A stretch of 64,000 bases of DNA from JBBDMC01 sp963775235 (lineage in GTDB: Bacteria; Pseudomonadota; Alphaproteobacteria; Rhizobiales; Kaistiaceae): assembly GCA_963775235.1 (NCBI GenBank), contig CAVZHY010000006.1, forward strand, positions 434,001-498,000. The letters are read 5' to 3'. Below, one piece after another: positions 1 through 8,460 of the stretch. Made by a program: the position numbers and the translations under genes. Position 1 is the first letter of the stretch; the number at the start of each line of letters is the position of its first letter. The notes beneath the pieces are model-generated. The model saw only the letters and a list, made by a program, of their open reading frames with translations. It was not told the origin of the DNA and did no database searches.

Positions 1-235
1 CAGTCAGCGAGGAATCGGCCCGGGTGCCCGCGCCGATGTCCTGCGACGTTGCCCCGATGATGACACTTAGTGCCCCTTCCGCCCGCCGGAGGAAGTGCCG
101 GATGCCCATACCACCGTCGTCCTCCTCAACACGACGACCCTGGGCGGCGTACGCCAGCGTGAATTCATAGGTGGCCTCTATGGCGTCGATCGCCTCGGCC
201 ACGGTCGTCGGCCCGGCGGGCCCCGTTGCATCCAT
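1..235 (-). CDS. unknown protein, N-terminal part (runs off the left edge)
   Basis: An open frame begins at ATG 235 with a GGAGG-type ribosome site about 7 bases upstream and runs without a stop to the left edge, giving at least 78 residues (start MDATGPAGPTTVAEAIDAIE). It lies 38 bases downstream of the cytochrome b gene on the same strand, so it is probably the next gene of the molybdenum-enzyme operon. No signal peptide, membrane segment or known motif is visible in the part present. I do not recognise the family. A helper or maturation role for the upstream enzyme is only a guess from position. Confidence 0.55.
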   Translation of the reverse strand, partial: MDATGPAGPTTVAEAIDAIEATYEFTLAYAAQGRRVEEDDGGMGIRHFLRRAEGALSVIIGATSQDIGAGTRADSSLT

Positions 236-273
236 TCCGACCCCTCCAATCGAACCGTCGGGAGCCACAGCCT

Positions 274-987
274 TCAGCCGTCCTCCGACGCACTCCAGCG
301 CGTGCTGTCAAAGTGCGCCCGATATTCCTCGCCGCTGATCCAGCCGCGAAGCATGGAGCGGATAAGGTGAAATTCATCAGGCCGCAAGGCGTAGTAGACG
401 TGGATGATGATCATTCCCACCATCGCCGCACCCGCCAGCCCATGCAGCGCATAGATCACGTCCCAGGTCATCGAAGTCGGTTCGCCAATGATATAAGGAT
501 TCTTGGGGATGATCTGGAATGGAATTTCGGGCGGCGTACCGATCTTGAAGATCATGAAACACCCAGTGCCCACTATCGTCAGGATCAGCACCAGCACCCC
601 AAAATGGAACAACTTCTGCATGCCATTGTATTTGCCGGTCTTGCGGGGCGCCGGACCGGCGCGGCCGGTGCTGGCCGCGAGAACGGGTGCAATGTTCTGC
701 ACGTCAATCCGATCAACCATCATCGTCCGCCAGTTTTGCCAGAACAAGGCGCGGATTATGTGGAAGACGACAAGAACGACCAGGACGACGCCGGCGATCC
801 AGTGTGGATCGCCCATCACCACCGTCTTTCCCAGGAAAACGGTCGGCCAGAAGGCCGTGAACATCAGGGTCAGGACCGTCGCCGCCATGGTCCAGTGATA
901 TAGGCGGTCGATCAACCGGTGTCGACGAATACGCTCTGTAGACAACGCTTCAGTTGTAGCCGAGGTGGCCGCCGGCAACGCGGTCAT
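274..987 (-). CDS. cytochrome b/b561-like membrane subunit
   Basis: About 237 residues with four strongly hydrophobic segments. The first follows RLIDRLYHW, the kind of motif seen at the start of formate-dehydrogenase gamma and Ni-Fe hydrogenase cytochrome b subunits. Histidines inside or next to the helices (YHWTM, VVFHIIR, KLFHFGV, YALHGLAG, IIIHVYY) could bind two b hemes. ATG 987 is chosen: the frame extends to a TTG at 1008, but GGAGGAG lies upstream of 987. It sits downstream of the Mo, FeS and FAD subunits and a one-helix protein. The inferred job is to pass electrons from the periplasmic enzyme to the quinone pool. Confidence 0.8.
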   Translation of the reverse strand: MTALPAATSATTEALSTERIRRHRLIDRLYHWTMAATVLTLMFTAFWPTVFLGKTVVMGDPHWIAGVVLVVLVVFHIIRALFWQNWRTMMVDRIDVQNIAPVLAASTGRAGPAPRKTGKYNGMQKLFHFGVLVLILTIVGTGCFMIFKIGTPPEIPFQIIPKNPYIIGEPTSMTWDVIYALHGLAGAAMVGMIIIHVYYALRPDEFHLIRSMLRGWISGEEYRAHFDSTRWSASEDG

Positions 988-1052
988 GGTCGGTCTGCAC
1001 TCCTCCAATAGTGGTTACATGGGACGCGGCGCCCCGGTGCGGCCCGCTGCAA

Positions 1053-1259
1053 TTAGTGAGCCGCCCTCATGCGACGTCCGACCACCACCTTCACCAGTGC
1101 GTGGACGACAACGAAGGCGACGCCGGCTGCGACGAAGAACCAGAACACGTCAGGTGCGACGCCCATGAGAGCGCCGCGACCCCCGGTGCTCGGCAGGAGG
1201 GGATTGCTCCCTCCCGCCGGTGCATAACGGAAAATCAGGTCCATCGCCTGGTCAGGCAT
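1053..1259 (-). CDS. small single-helix membrane protein of the Mo-enzyme operon
   Basis: 68 residues with one clear membrane helix (about residues 35-58, VAPDVFWFFVAAGVAFVVVH) followed by a basic tail ending GRRMRAAH, so the C-terminus is probably cytoplasmic. Its ATG overlaps the 3' end of the FAD-subunit gene by 8 bases, which suggests translational coupling. The cytochrome b gene follows. I do not recognise a family. Position and topology suggest a membrane anchor or assembly protein for the enzyme; this is inference. Confidence 0.6.
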   Translation of the reverse strand: MPDQAMDLIFRYAPAGGSNPLLPSTGGRGALMGVAPDVFWFFVAAGVAFVVVHALVKVVVGRRMRAAH

Positions 1260-2250
1260 GCGCCTCGCGCACCGCGCGAGTAACCAGACCAGCCATCAGC
1301 GGGATCTTGTACCCGTTGTAATTCACCGGACGGGCGCCGCGAGTGGACGACTGACCGGCCAAGGTGGCCAGATCCGAACTGAGCGCCTTCCCCTTGATGA
1401 TCGACTCGACTCCCTGGAGGCGTTTCGGAGTTGCACTGACTCCACCGCAGGCAATCCTGCAGTCGTCAACTACACCACCCTTGACGTTGATCGAAGCGGC
1501 CACATTGACCAGTGGAAAATCCCACGAGTTCCGGTCCGTCACCTTCTCGAAATAGAAGCTGGCGCCCGAGAAAGTCTTGGGAATCCGGATCGCAGTGAGA
1601 ACCTCTTCCGGTTTGACCGACGTCATGTGCGTGATGTCGATGTGCGGTCCGACGAAGAAATCCTCTGGCGCAACTACGCGTTGCCCCTTCGAACTCTGCA
1701 CGATGAACTGTGCGTCAAGCGCGACCATCGCCGGCGCGGTGTCCGACGGTGAAGCCGCGATGCAGCGATCGATGTCGAAGAGGGAGTGCTCACGATTTAT
1801 CCCCTCCGGCGTGTCGGCGAAGCACGTCGTGCCGCCGGCACGGTAGCAGGGCAGACCATACCGGTAGTACAGGCAGCGGGCATCTTGCGAGACGTTACCG
1901 CCGATCGTCCCATTGTTCCTGATCTGCGGGCTTCCCACGTGGCCAGCCGCATCCGCAAGGACACGATATTGGGCCTTGATCGTCGGATGGTTGGAAACCT
2001 CCGAAAGGGTGGTCAGCGCGCCGATCTCGACGCCATCGGGGGTCTCCTTGATCCCTTTCATCTCGGCGATGCCACCCAGATCAATAACCGCCTTGGGCCT
2101 CTTGTTGCGGTCCAGGAACCACTTGAGGCTGTCGTATCCGCCGGCCATCTTCCACGCGTCCTTGCCGAGACGGTCAAGAAGCGAGAAGGCATCCTTGAGC
2201 TGGGTAGGCTGATACAAGTCAAAATTGGGTATGCTGTCGTGGATAATCAT
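1252..2250 (-). CDS. FAD-binding subunit of a xanthine dehydrogenase-family molybdenum enzyme
   Basis: 332 residues, the usual length for CoxM/PaoB-type FAD subunits. An N-terminal FAD_binding_5 region includes AGGYDSLKWF and the flavin-contact stretch GSPQIRNNGTIGGNVSQ. The CO-dehydrogenase flavoprotein C-terminal domain follows (ACGGVSATPKRLQ). After the flavin motif comes a cysteine cluster, RCLYYRYGLPCYRAGGTTC, resembling the insert that binds an extra 4Fe-4S cluster in PaoB-type subunits. That would lengthen the electron path. It lies 12 bases after the Mo subunit. Unlike the two upstream subunits it reads as one intact frame. The substrate cannot be told from this subunit. Confidence 0.9.
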   Translation of the reverse strand: MIIHDSIPNFDLYQPTQLKDAFSLLDRLGKDAWKMAGGYDSLKWFLDRNKRPKAVIDLGGIAEMKGIKETPDGVEIGALTTLSEVSNHPTIKAQYRVLADAAGHVGSPQIRNNGTIGGNVSQDARCLYYRYGLPCYRAGGTTCFADTPEGINREHSLFDIDRCIAASPSDTAPAMVALDAQFIVQSSKGQRVVAPEDFFVGPHIDITHMTSVKPEEVLTAIRIPKTFSGASFYFEKVTDRNSWDFPLVNVAASINVKGGVVDDCRIACGGVSATPKRLQGVESIIKGKALSSDLATLAGQSSTRGARPVNYNGYKIPLMAGLVTRAVREAHA

Positions 2251-2262
2251 GGCGGAGAACCC

Positions 2263-4698
2263 TCAGACCGTGTTGATCTGGAGCGGCTTGTGTGCCTGCG
2301 GCCGCCCGTTGAGCTGATTAAGGATCATGTCGAGCGACACCGGCGTCCGATTCAGGTTGACACCAAGCGCGTCCGCTATGGCGGACGTCATGGCCGAAGC
2401 CGGAGCACCGAGAGACGGTTCGCCGGTACCCTTGACGCCAACCGGGTTTTGGGGATCGGGCTTCTCCACCGCCGCAGTCTCGTACTCGGCAGGAACGTCC
2501 AGGTAGGTCGGTGGCTTGGACTGCCAGATGAGCTCAGCCGCCGGGATCCCCAACTTCGGATCGTAGATGCGATGCTCGAAGTGGGCCATTCCGATCCCTT
2601 GCACCGCTCCGCCTTTCATCGTGTTGGACGAGACCCATCGGATGCAAGACGGTGCCGCAGTCGGCCACGCTCAACATCTTCTTGATCTCAACCTTGCCGG
2701 TCTCGGTATCAAGCTCAATCTGGGCGAATGACACGACCAGACCAGGTACGGTACCGACCCGCGGGGCTTCGTCCTTGGCGACGGCGATAAGGCCGGTGCC
2801 CTTGATCATGCCCACCGCGGAGATGGTAATCGCGTTGAGTTTCTTGGTCTCCTCTTCACCCACCGCAGACAGATCGCCGACGTACTTTCCGCCGAGCTCC
2901 ATCGCCTTCTGCGCGGCCTGCGCATAGGTGATCGATTTCGACGGATCGGCCTTGGAAACCACCTTCTCGTCGCCAAGGTCGTAGTCGCCCGGCTGACCGC
3001 CCAGCATCTGCGAGGCAATGTCGGTCAGCAGGGTCTTCATCTCCATAGCCGCAGCGTACATAGTACGTGACTGGGTGGAGGCCGTAAGACTGCCGGCCTG
3101 GCTGCTGTTCCAAGGAAGACCACGGCGGGTGTCGCCGCGTTCCTCAACCGTATTGTCCCAGTTGTAGTTCAGAAACTCGGCCGCAACGCGGGCTGTGGCC
3201 GCATGGGAATGTGTCCCAAGATTACCGACGCCGGTGTGGATGTGAAGCATTCCATCGGGGGTGATCCGCAAGAGACCGTCGTACCCGTTGCTGCCGGCCG
3301 AATGGTATGCCTGACCGATACCGATGCCGGTGATCTTGGTTCCGTTCTTCTGACCGGACAACTTCTTCATGTCGTCCCAGCCAAACATCTCGGCGGCCTT
3401 GTCAAGCGCCTCCTTGATGAAGGCGCAGGTAACCGGGCCCTGATCCTGCCCATCTTGCTGTCGCTGTCCGGCGCATTGAGCTTGCGAAGGCCAGCCGGTC
3501 GATGCCGAGCTGCCTTGCGGCCTTGTCCATCATCGGCTCAATTGCCGCGGCCAACTGGTTTTCGCCCGGGCCGCGCTGGGCGCCGGGCGGCGCCGTATTT
3601 GTCAGCACCGGCACCGCACGCCAGCGCATCGCCACCGGCTGGTAAACCAGCGACATCGCATTGCCCGCAGCGCGGAAATCACCCGCGCCGCCGGGTTGGC
3701 CCGTTTTCCTGCACGACATAGATGTCGGCCGCTAGCAGCTTGCCCATCCTCGCCGAAGCCCATCTTGATCTGCCCCTGGAATGCCGGGCGGGCGCGCCGG
3801 ACATGGCGTATTCTTCGATACGGGTAACGCGGTGCATCACCGGCCGGTTGATCTTCTTCGACAGCAGCGCCGCGATCGCCGATCTTGGGATAGCCAGGGA
3901 TCTTGGAACCAAAGCCGCCACCGCAATATTCGGCGATCATGACGAGATTGTCCGGATCGATGCCGATCATAGCGCGCGATGTTGGCGGATCGCCGCAGTG
4001 TGGCTCTGTTGCGAGGCATGGAGGAAGCATTTGCCGCCCTGCCAGTAAGCGAACGAGGTGCGTGGCTCCATGCAATGATGCGACTAGCCGCATTCGTTAC
4101 GAAGCTCTCGTCAAGGATCGAGCTTGGCCGACTTCAGACCCGCATCGACGTCGCCATAACTCCATTCTTCCGCAGCTTTGCCCATCGGCAACTTGTCGTC
4201 GCCCGCGGCGACGAAATCCGCTGCGTCCCATTTGAGGACTCTGAGCTGTCGATCCGCGCTGCCGCGACGTTGCCGTCCGTGCGCGCGTCCGGTCCGCCTG
4301 GGAAAAGGCTATCCAACGGATCGACAACATGCGGCAGCGGCTCGAAGTCGATATTGATCGCCTCGATCGCGTCGGCCGCCTGGAGTTCTGTCTCCGCCGC
4401 AACCGCAAGGATCGGTTCTCCGACATACCGCACATAGTCCTGCGCCAAGACCGAGTCCTGCCGGCGGACGGGAACTGCGGACAGTCGTCGGCGGTCAGAA
4501 TGCCGACCACACCCGGCATCTTCTCCGCGGCAGAGGTATCGATCTTGTTGATCTTGCCGTGAGGTATCGGGCTGACCAGCAACTTGCGCGAAGACCATGC
4601 CCTCGGCCCGAAAATCTTCTGCGTATTTCGCACGCCCCGGTGACCTTGGCTTCGACGTCGGGCGGAGCGAAATTCTGTCCAATGAGCTTGTATGCCAT
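2263..4698 (-). pseudogene. molybdopterin-binding large subunit, xanthine dehydrogenase/aldehyde oxidase family, many frameshifts
   Basis: The gene starts at ATG 4698 with an AGGAGG site (MAYKLIGQNFAPPDVEAKVTG) and ends at 2263 (RPQAHKPLQINTV). In between, the family sequence continues but moves among all three minus frames about a dozen times. Recognisable pieces in order are DDCPQFP, DYVRYVGEPILAVAAE, CMEPRTSFAYWQGGKC, AEYCGGGFGSKIPGYP, LLAADIYVVQENG, a long intact stretch 3388-2640 with GVGNLGTHSHAATARVAAE, and KGTGEPSLGAPASAMTSAIA. The Moco-contact and catalytic-region motifs are all present. Both +1 and -1 shifts occur. As read, no active protein is possible. Because the sequence between breaks looks undecayed, base-calling error or very recent loss are both possible. 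Confidence 0.85.
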
Positions 4699-4699
4699 C

Positions 4700-5373
4700 T
4701 TAAGCCTCCTGCGACGCGCGCATGACCGCCTTCAAGTAATGATCATAATTGCCGCAGCGGCAGAGATTGCCGGACATGCCCAATCGCGCTTCATCAACGG
4801 TCGGCTTGGGATTCTGCTTGAGCAAGGCAACCGCTGACACGACCTGACCCGGCGTGCAGAAGCCGCATTGCGGGCCCAGTTCGGCGATCATCGCCTTCTG
4901 CACCTTGTGCAGTTCGCCATTCGGTCCTTCGATGCCCTCGATTGTCGTGATCTTCCGTCCCGCGCACGCTGTGCGTGAGCGTCGAGCAGGAATAGGTCGT
5001 GACACCGTCGAGCATTACGGTGCAGGCGCCGCATTCGGCATGGTCGCAGCCCAGTTTCGTGCCGGTCAGTCCAAGCTTGTAGCGGATCGTATGGATCAAG
5101 CGTTTCTTGCGGCAGCACATCGACCCGCCGATCAACGCCATTGACGTTGAGCGTAACCATGCGCTCGACGGTCCCCGCCGCCTGCGCGTGCGCGCTGCCA
5201 GCCCGGCCAAGCACCAAATAGCCCGACGCTGATACCGCTACGCCGGACGCAATTACTCCTTTGATGAAATCGCGGCGTGATGCGCCGCTCCTGGCCCATC
5301 CAGCGGGTTCACCCGCACTTTCGCGCTCGTCGAGATTCCGATCGAGCGAATCACTGCAGTCGTGTCGAGACAT
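4700..5373 (-). pseudogene. Tat-exported 2Fe-2S subunit of the Mo enzyme, two +1 frameshifts
   Basis: ATG 5373 has a strong GGAGGAGG site. The protein begins with a twin-arginine signal (ASRRDFIKGVIASGVAVSAS, then AHAQA), so the enzyme should be exported folded to the periplasm, as for PaoA/YagT. The plant-type ferredoxin domain (GCDHAECGACTV) and the second 2Fe-2S domain (QCGFCTPGQVVSAVALL, GNLCRCGNYDHYLKAV) are both complete but lie in different frames. One extra base near 5115-5120 and one in the GGG run near 4980 restore a continuous protein. It ends one base before the Mo-subunit start. Probably functional if the shifts are errors. Confidence 0.85.
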
Positions 5374-5500
5374 TCAGCACCTCCTCCACGGACACAGGAA
5401 CCTGCATGTCCGCATGTCGCGGCGCCGGAACCGTGGCCCTCAAAAAGGCTTTCCGTCAACTTTTTCGCTATCAAACAGGCTGTCTGGCGATGATTTTTGT

Positions 5501-5517
5501 CAAACAGCGGTTGTTTG
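5501..5517. promoter_or_regulatory. palindrome upstream of the Mo-enzyme operon
   Basis: CAAACA-GCGGT-TGTTTG is a perfect 6-bp inverted repeat about 130 bases upstream of the FeS-subunit start. A half-site-like TCAAACAG occurs again at 5471. The shape and place fit an operator for a dimeric regulator controlling the operon. No regulator gene is adjacent, so the protein that binds is unknown. Confidence 0.35.
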
Positions 5518-5608
5518 TTACCGTCAACTATACACCGTTCGAACACGCCGACAAGACAATTCAAATAGAGGTGCCTGCGTCATGAAGCTACCACAGCGTT
5601 ATTTCCGA

Positions 5609-6220
5609 TCAAACATATCGTTGCTGGCAGGCAGAGGCACAGCCAATACGCAAATACATCAATAGTTGCGGTGGAGAGGGCGCGCCGGCAAGACGCCCGT
5701 CCCTCCAACTCACGGCTGAAATCTTGGCTCTGAGTTCCTCCGCAAGGTGGAAGGCGGAGCGCATTTCCTCTGCGCTTCGGAGCCCCTGAAGCGCCGCGTC
5801 CCGGCACGCGGAAGCGTCGGATTGACCTCCACTCTGCGCGAGGTCGCACCAGGCGAAGGCGTATTCATAATCCAACGGTACACCCCGGCCATAGAAATAC
5901 AGGCTGCCGAGGAGGAACTGTGCATCAGGCTGACCATGCAAGGCGGCCGCAGTCAGCCAGTGGACCGCCTCCTTCCCGTCAACGGGGACGCCGAGCCCAT
6001 GATAATACATCCAGCCAAGGCCCGCTTGGGAGCGCGGATCGCCCGACCGGGCAAGGTCGCTCCAGATCGCGAGGGCGCGCGGATAGTCCCCGGAATTAAG
6101 CGCGGAGAGCCCGTCACGAAAGCCTTCATCTGCACTCTTGGCCGCTGTCGCGGGAGACAAAAGTGAAGACATTGCGATCAGCGCCGCCGCTACCGCCATA
6201 GGCAGGAGGGGTGCGCGCAT
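5609..6220 (-). CDS. secreted Sel1-like repeat protein
   Basis: 203 residues. An N-terminal signal peptide (MRAPLLPMAVAAALIAM through SPATAAKSA) is followed by two clear Sel1/TPR-like repeats (QAGLGWMYYHGLGVPVDGKE and QFLLGSLYFYGRGVPLDYEY) and a third degenerate helix pair. ATG 6220 has GAGG 8 bases upstream. Sel1 repeats form alpha-solenoids that hold protein partners, so a periplasmic scaffold or adaptor role is likely. The last 30 residues do not resemble the family. It lies upstream of the Mo-enzyme operon on the same strand, but no functional link is shown. Confidence 0.8.
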   Translation of the reverse strand: MRAPLLPMAVAAALIAMSSLLSPATAAKSADEGFRDGLSALNSGDYPRALAIWSDLARSGDPRSQAGLGWMYYHGLGVPVDGKEAVHWLTAAALHGQPDAQFLLGSLYFYGRGVPLDYEYAFAWCDLAQSGGQSDASACRDAALQGLRSAEEMRSAFHLAEELRAKISAVSWRDGRLAGAPSPPQLLMYLRIGCASACQQRYV

Positions 6221-6407
6221 GAGATGCCTCGTTCATCACGTGAGACGGCTGCCATGCGGTTCCGGCAGCATTGGGAATCATGGGCTAACGCCCGACCGCT
6301 GTCTAGCGTTCCGTCGCACGGACAACGACGGTGTTTGCAACGCCCGTCCGCGTCAGCAACCGCGCGCAAACTCATGAAGGGCGAAAATGCGCTTCTCGAA
6401 TGCTACT

Positions 6408-7445
6408 TCAATCGAGCGGCTCATCCGATTCCTCTATCCGGATCGGACCCAGACGCGTCTGGGGGCGCGAGACAATTTCCGTCAACAGGCCTCCGACACC
6501 CATGCCTGTGATGTCTGTCGGACCAATCGGAATGCGGGCGAGGAGCCATCGCAGCACCCAGTCGAAGCCATTCTCCTGAGGGCTGCGAGCGCAACCTGGA
6601 GCACCGAGCACCGGGGTCCCGCCGAGATCGGCGAGGATAAGCAGGTTGCCAGGATCGACCGGCATGCCGAGATGCCGAATCGTGCCGCCCGCGAGTTCGA
6701 TCCCAGCCGGCACCACGTCCCGGGCATCGGCCACCGCCGATGCGCCGAAAATGATGAGGAGATCGTGGCCGCCGGTCTTTAAGGCGCGTAGGACCGCCGC
6801 CACATCGCCGGACAGGTGTGGCACTCGCCGCTCCTCGACAATGACAGACCCCGACGGCCGGAGGCGATCTTCCAACACCCGCCGCGTCTTATCCATTGTG
6901 GATGGCTTCAATGCCGGCCCCTGGGTCGCGACAAGGCCAACCCGCGCCGGCCGGTATGGCGCGACAGAGAGCAGCGCGGAACCGGCAGCAAGCGCCCCGA
7001 CGGCCGCGAGAACTGCTGCAGGGACTGCGAAGGGGATGATCTTCACGGTCGCAACCATCCGGCCCACCTCGACCGCGGCGAATTCGGGGAGTGTGGCAAG
7101 GGTAACCGCCGGATCGAGGCGGTTGAGCGCATCGACCGCCCTCCGGTCGATGCGCAGTACACCCGCGACCTCGGCAAAAAGATTGGCTCTGCCTGTAAAC
7201 GGGGCCTCAACATAAACCCCGGCCCCGGCGAACGCTGCGGCAACTCGCGCCGCTGCTTGGTTCTCCGGCACGTCCCCCGGCTCCAGCTGGGCGACGACCA
7301 CCTCTGTGACACCGCCGGCGGCAAGTGCGGCAAGGTCGGGTTAAGTCAGGCGTGTCCCCTTCCGGTAAAGTCGCGAGGGCGTGCGCACGGAATGGGCGAG
7401 CACCCCCCCTTCAGCGGCGGAAAGGGCAACCGAGCCGAACCTCAT
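6408..7445 (-). pseudogene. molybdopterin-binding (MoeA/MocA N-terminal-like) protein with an in-frame stop
   Basis: From ATG 7445 the frame reads MRFGSVALSAAEGGVLAHSV, reaches a TAA at 7341-7343, and then continues in the same frame to 6408 with a typical molybdopterin-binding domain: VGLVATQGPALKPSTMDKTR, DLLIIFGASAVADARDVVPA, LGMPVDPGNLLI and GAPGCARSPQENGFDWVL. This matches the N-terminal half of fused molybdenum-cofactor cytidylyltransferase-like proteins, which build the cofactor of xanthine dehydrogenase-family enzymes. The C-terminal nucleotidyltransferase half is absent, so this is a stand-alone domain or a shortened gene. One base change at 7343 would open the whole frame. An internal start after the stop would lose the conserved N-terminus. 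Confidence 0.75.
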
Positions 7446-7631
7446 GCGTCTGTCGCGGCGGATACAGAAAGGAGAGGCGCCGGAATCACCTGCGCCACCG
7501 TCGCGGCAGCGTGGCCGCGCCGAACCGATCCCCGGTGACAGGCGCAATTCGTAAGTCGATTATCGTCACGCCGTTTTCAAGGAGCGCCATGTTCATCTTG
7601 CCGGGACGCGTCACGAGGGCACTGTAACCGT

Positions 7632-8147
7632 CTAGTCTTCGTAGAAATTGCAAAAGCCCCAGGGGCTCACCGGGCTTTCCACAATAATGCATTCATCGGG
7701 ATCAATGAAGAAGTGGCAACTGCCGCATTCCTGCGCCGCGCGGTGATCGCGCTCGATATAGCCCGCAGCTTCCTTGCTGGATTTTTTCCACTCGACTTTT
7801 GCGGCTAGCTCACTGCCCTCTTTGGCAGCGGCCAGAGACGAGGCCGCGGTGCTGACGAGGGTGCCGGCTGCACAGATCTGGATCATCCGACGGCGCGACA
7901 GGCAGACGCCGAGCGCGTCGCGGTCGCGGTCCCGCACCGAGCCCGAGCAGCGGTATGAGGCCGCACCAGTGGTCGCCGAGTCGCCGCACACGCCGGCAGG
8001 GGGCATTGGCGCGAACCAGGCGAGAGCGCTGGCCAGAGGCGGCCGGCGGGCCGGGTCGGGCACAGCGGGGTTGGAGTCGTTTCGGGCGGAGTCGCTTCGA
8101 ACCGCTTGGCTGTCAGGCGACCGTCGCGGCGATGTATGTCGCTTCAT
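7632..8147 (-). CDS. high-potential iron-sulfur protein (HiPIP) precursor with long N-terminal extension
   Basis: The last about 60 residues are a HiPIP domain with the four cluster cysteines spaced as in the family (ECGSCHFFIDPDEC, then 12 residues, WGFCNFY). HiPIPs are periplasmic electron carriers, commonly to photosynthetic or respiratory partners. A twin-arginine motif (LSRRRMIQICAAG) precedes it. The start at 8147 has AAGGAG 8 bases upstream, but it places about 80 arginine- and proline-rich residues before the Tat motif, far longer than normal; a start nearer the RRR motif or a frameshift in the leader is possible. Placed behind a periplasmic Mo enzyme, it could be an alternative electron acceptor (inference). 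Confidence 0.75.
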   Translation of the reverse strand: MKRHTSPRRSPDSQAVRSDSARNDSNPAVPDPARRPPLASALAWFAPMPPAGVCGDSATTGAASYRCSGSVRDRDRDALGVCLSRRRMIQICAAGTLVSTAASSLAAAKEGSELAAKVEWKKSSKEAAGYIERDHRAAQECGSCHFFIDPDECIIVESPVSPWGFCNFYED

Positions 8148-8460
8148 GGGTGCGAACTCCTTGGGTGATTAGAACGTACTTCCGGTACGCTTTTCATGGC
8201 CATTCGCTCGTCAGGCGGACGCGATGCGATGACCGGCCCCTTGTCAATCTTCATAAGCGCACGACCGTCCCGTCATTCATGACGGCAGGGATTTGAGGCT
8301 GGCGGATGTGGCGTATTGGTCGAGGTAGGAATTGGGTGTCAACTGATCCGATTCACCCGATCGCCGCGGATCACACCCGCCATGACCGACGAACGCTTCT
8401 CGGATTCACATTTCCAGCCGTCGCCGGCAAGACGATTACAGCCGCGTTGGAGGGCAGAGT
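8148..8460. other. intergenic stretch at the left side of the integrated element
   Basis: About 310 bases between the HiPIP ribosome site and the next plus-strand gene. A short inverted repeat, GTAC-TTCCG-GTAC, lies at 8175-8187. From 8382 a plus-strand frame (start MTDERFSDSHFQPS) may be the real N-terminus of the next gene. The left boundary of the mobile element should lie here, but no copy of a right-end sequence was found by eye. Confidence 0.35.
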
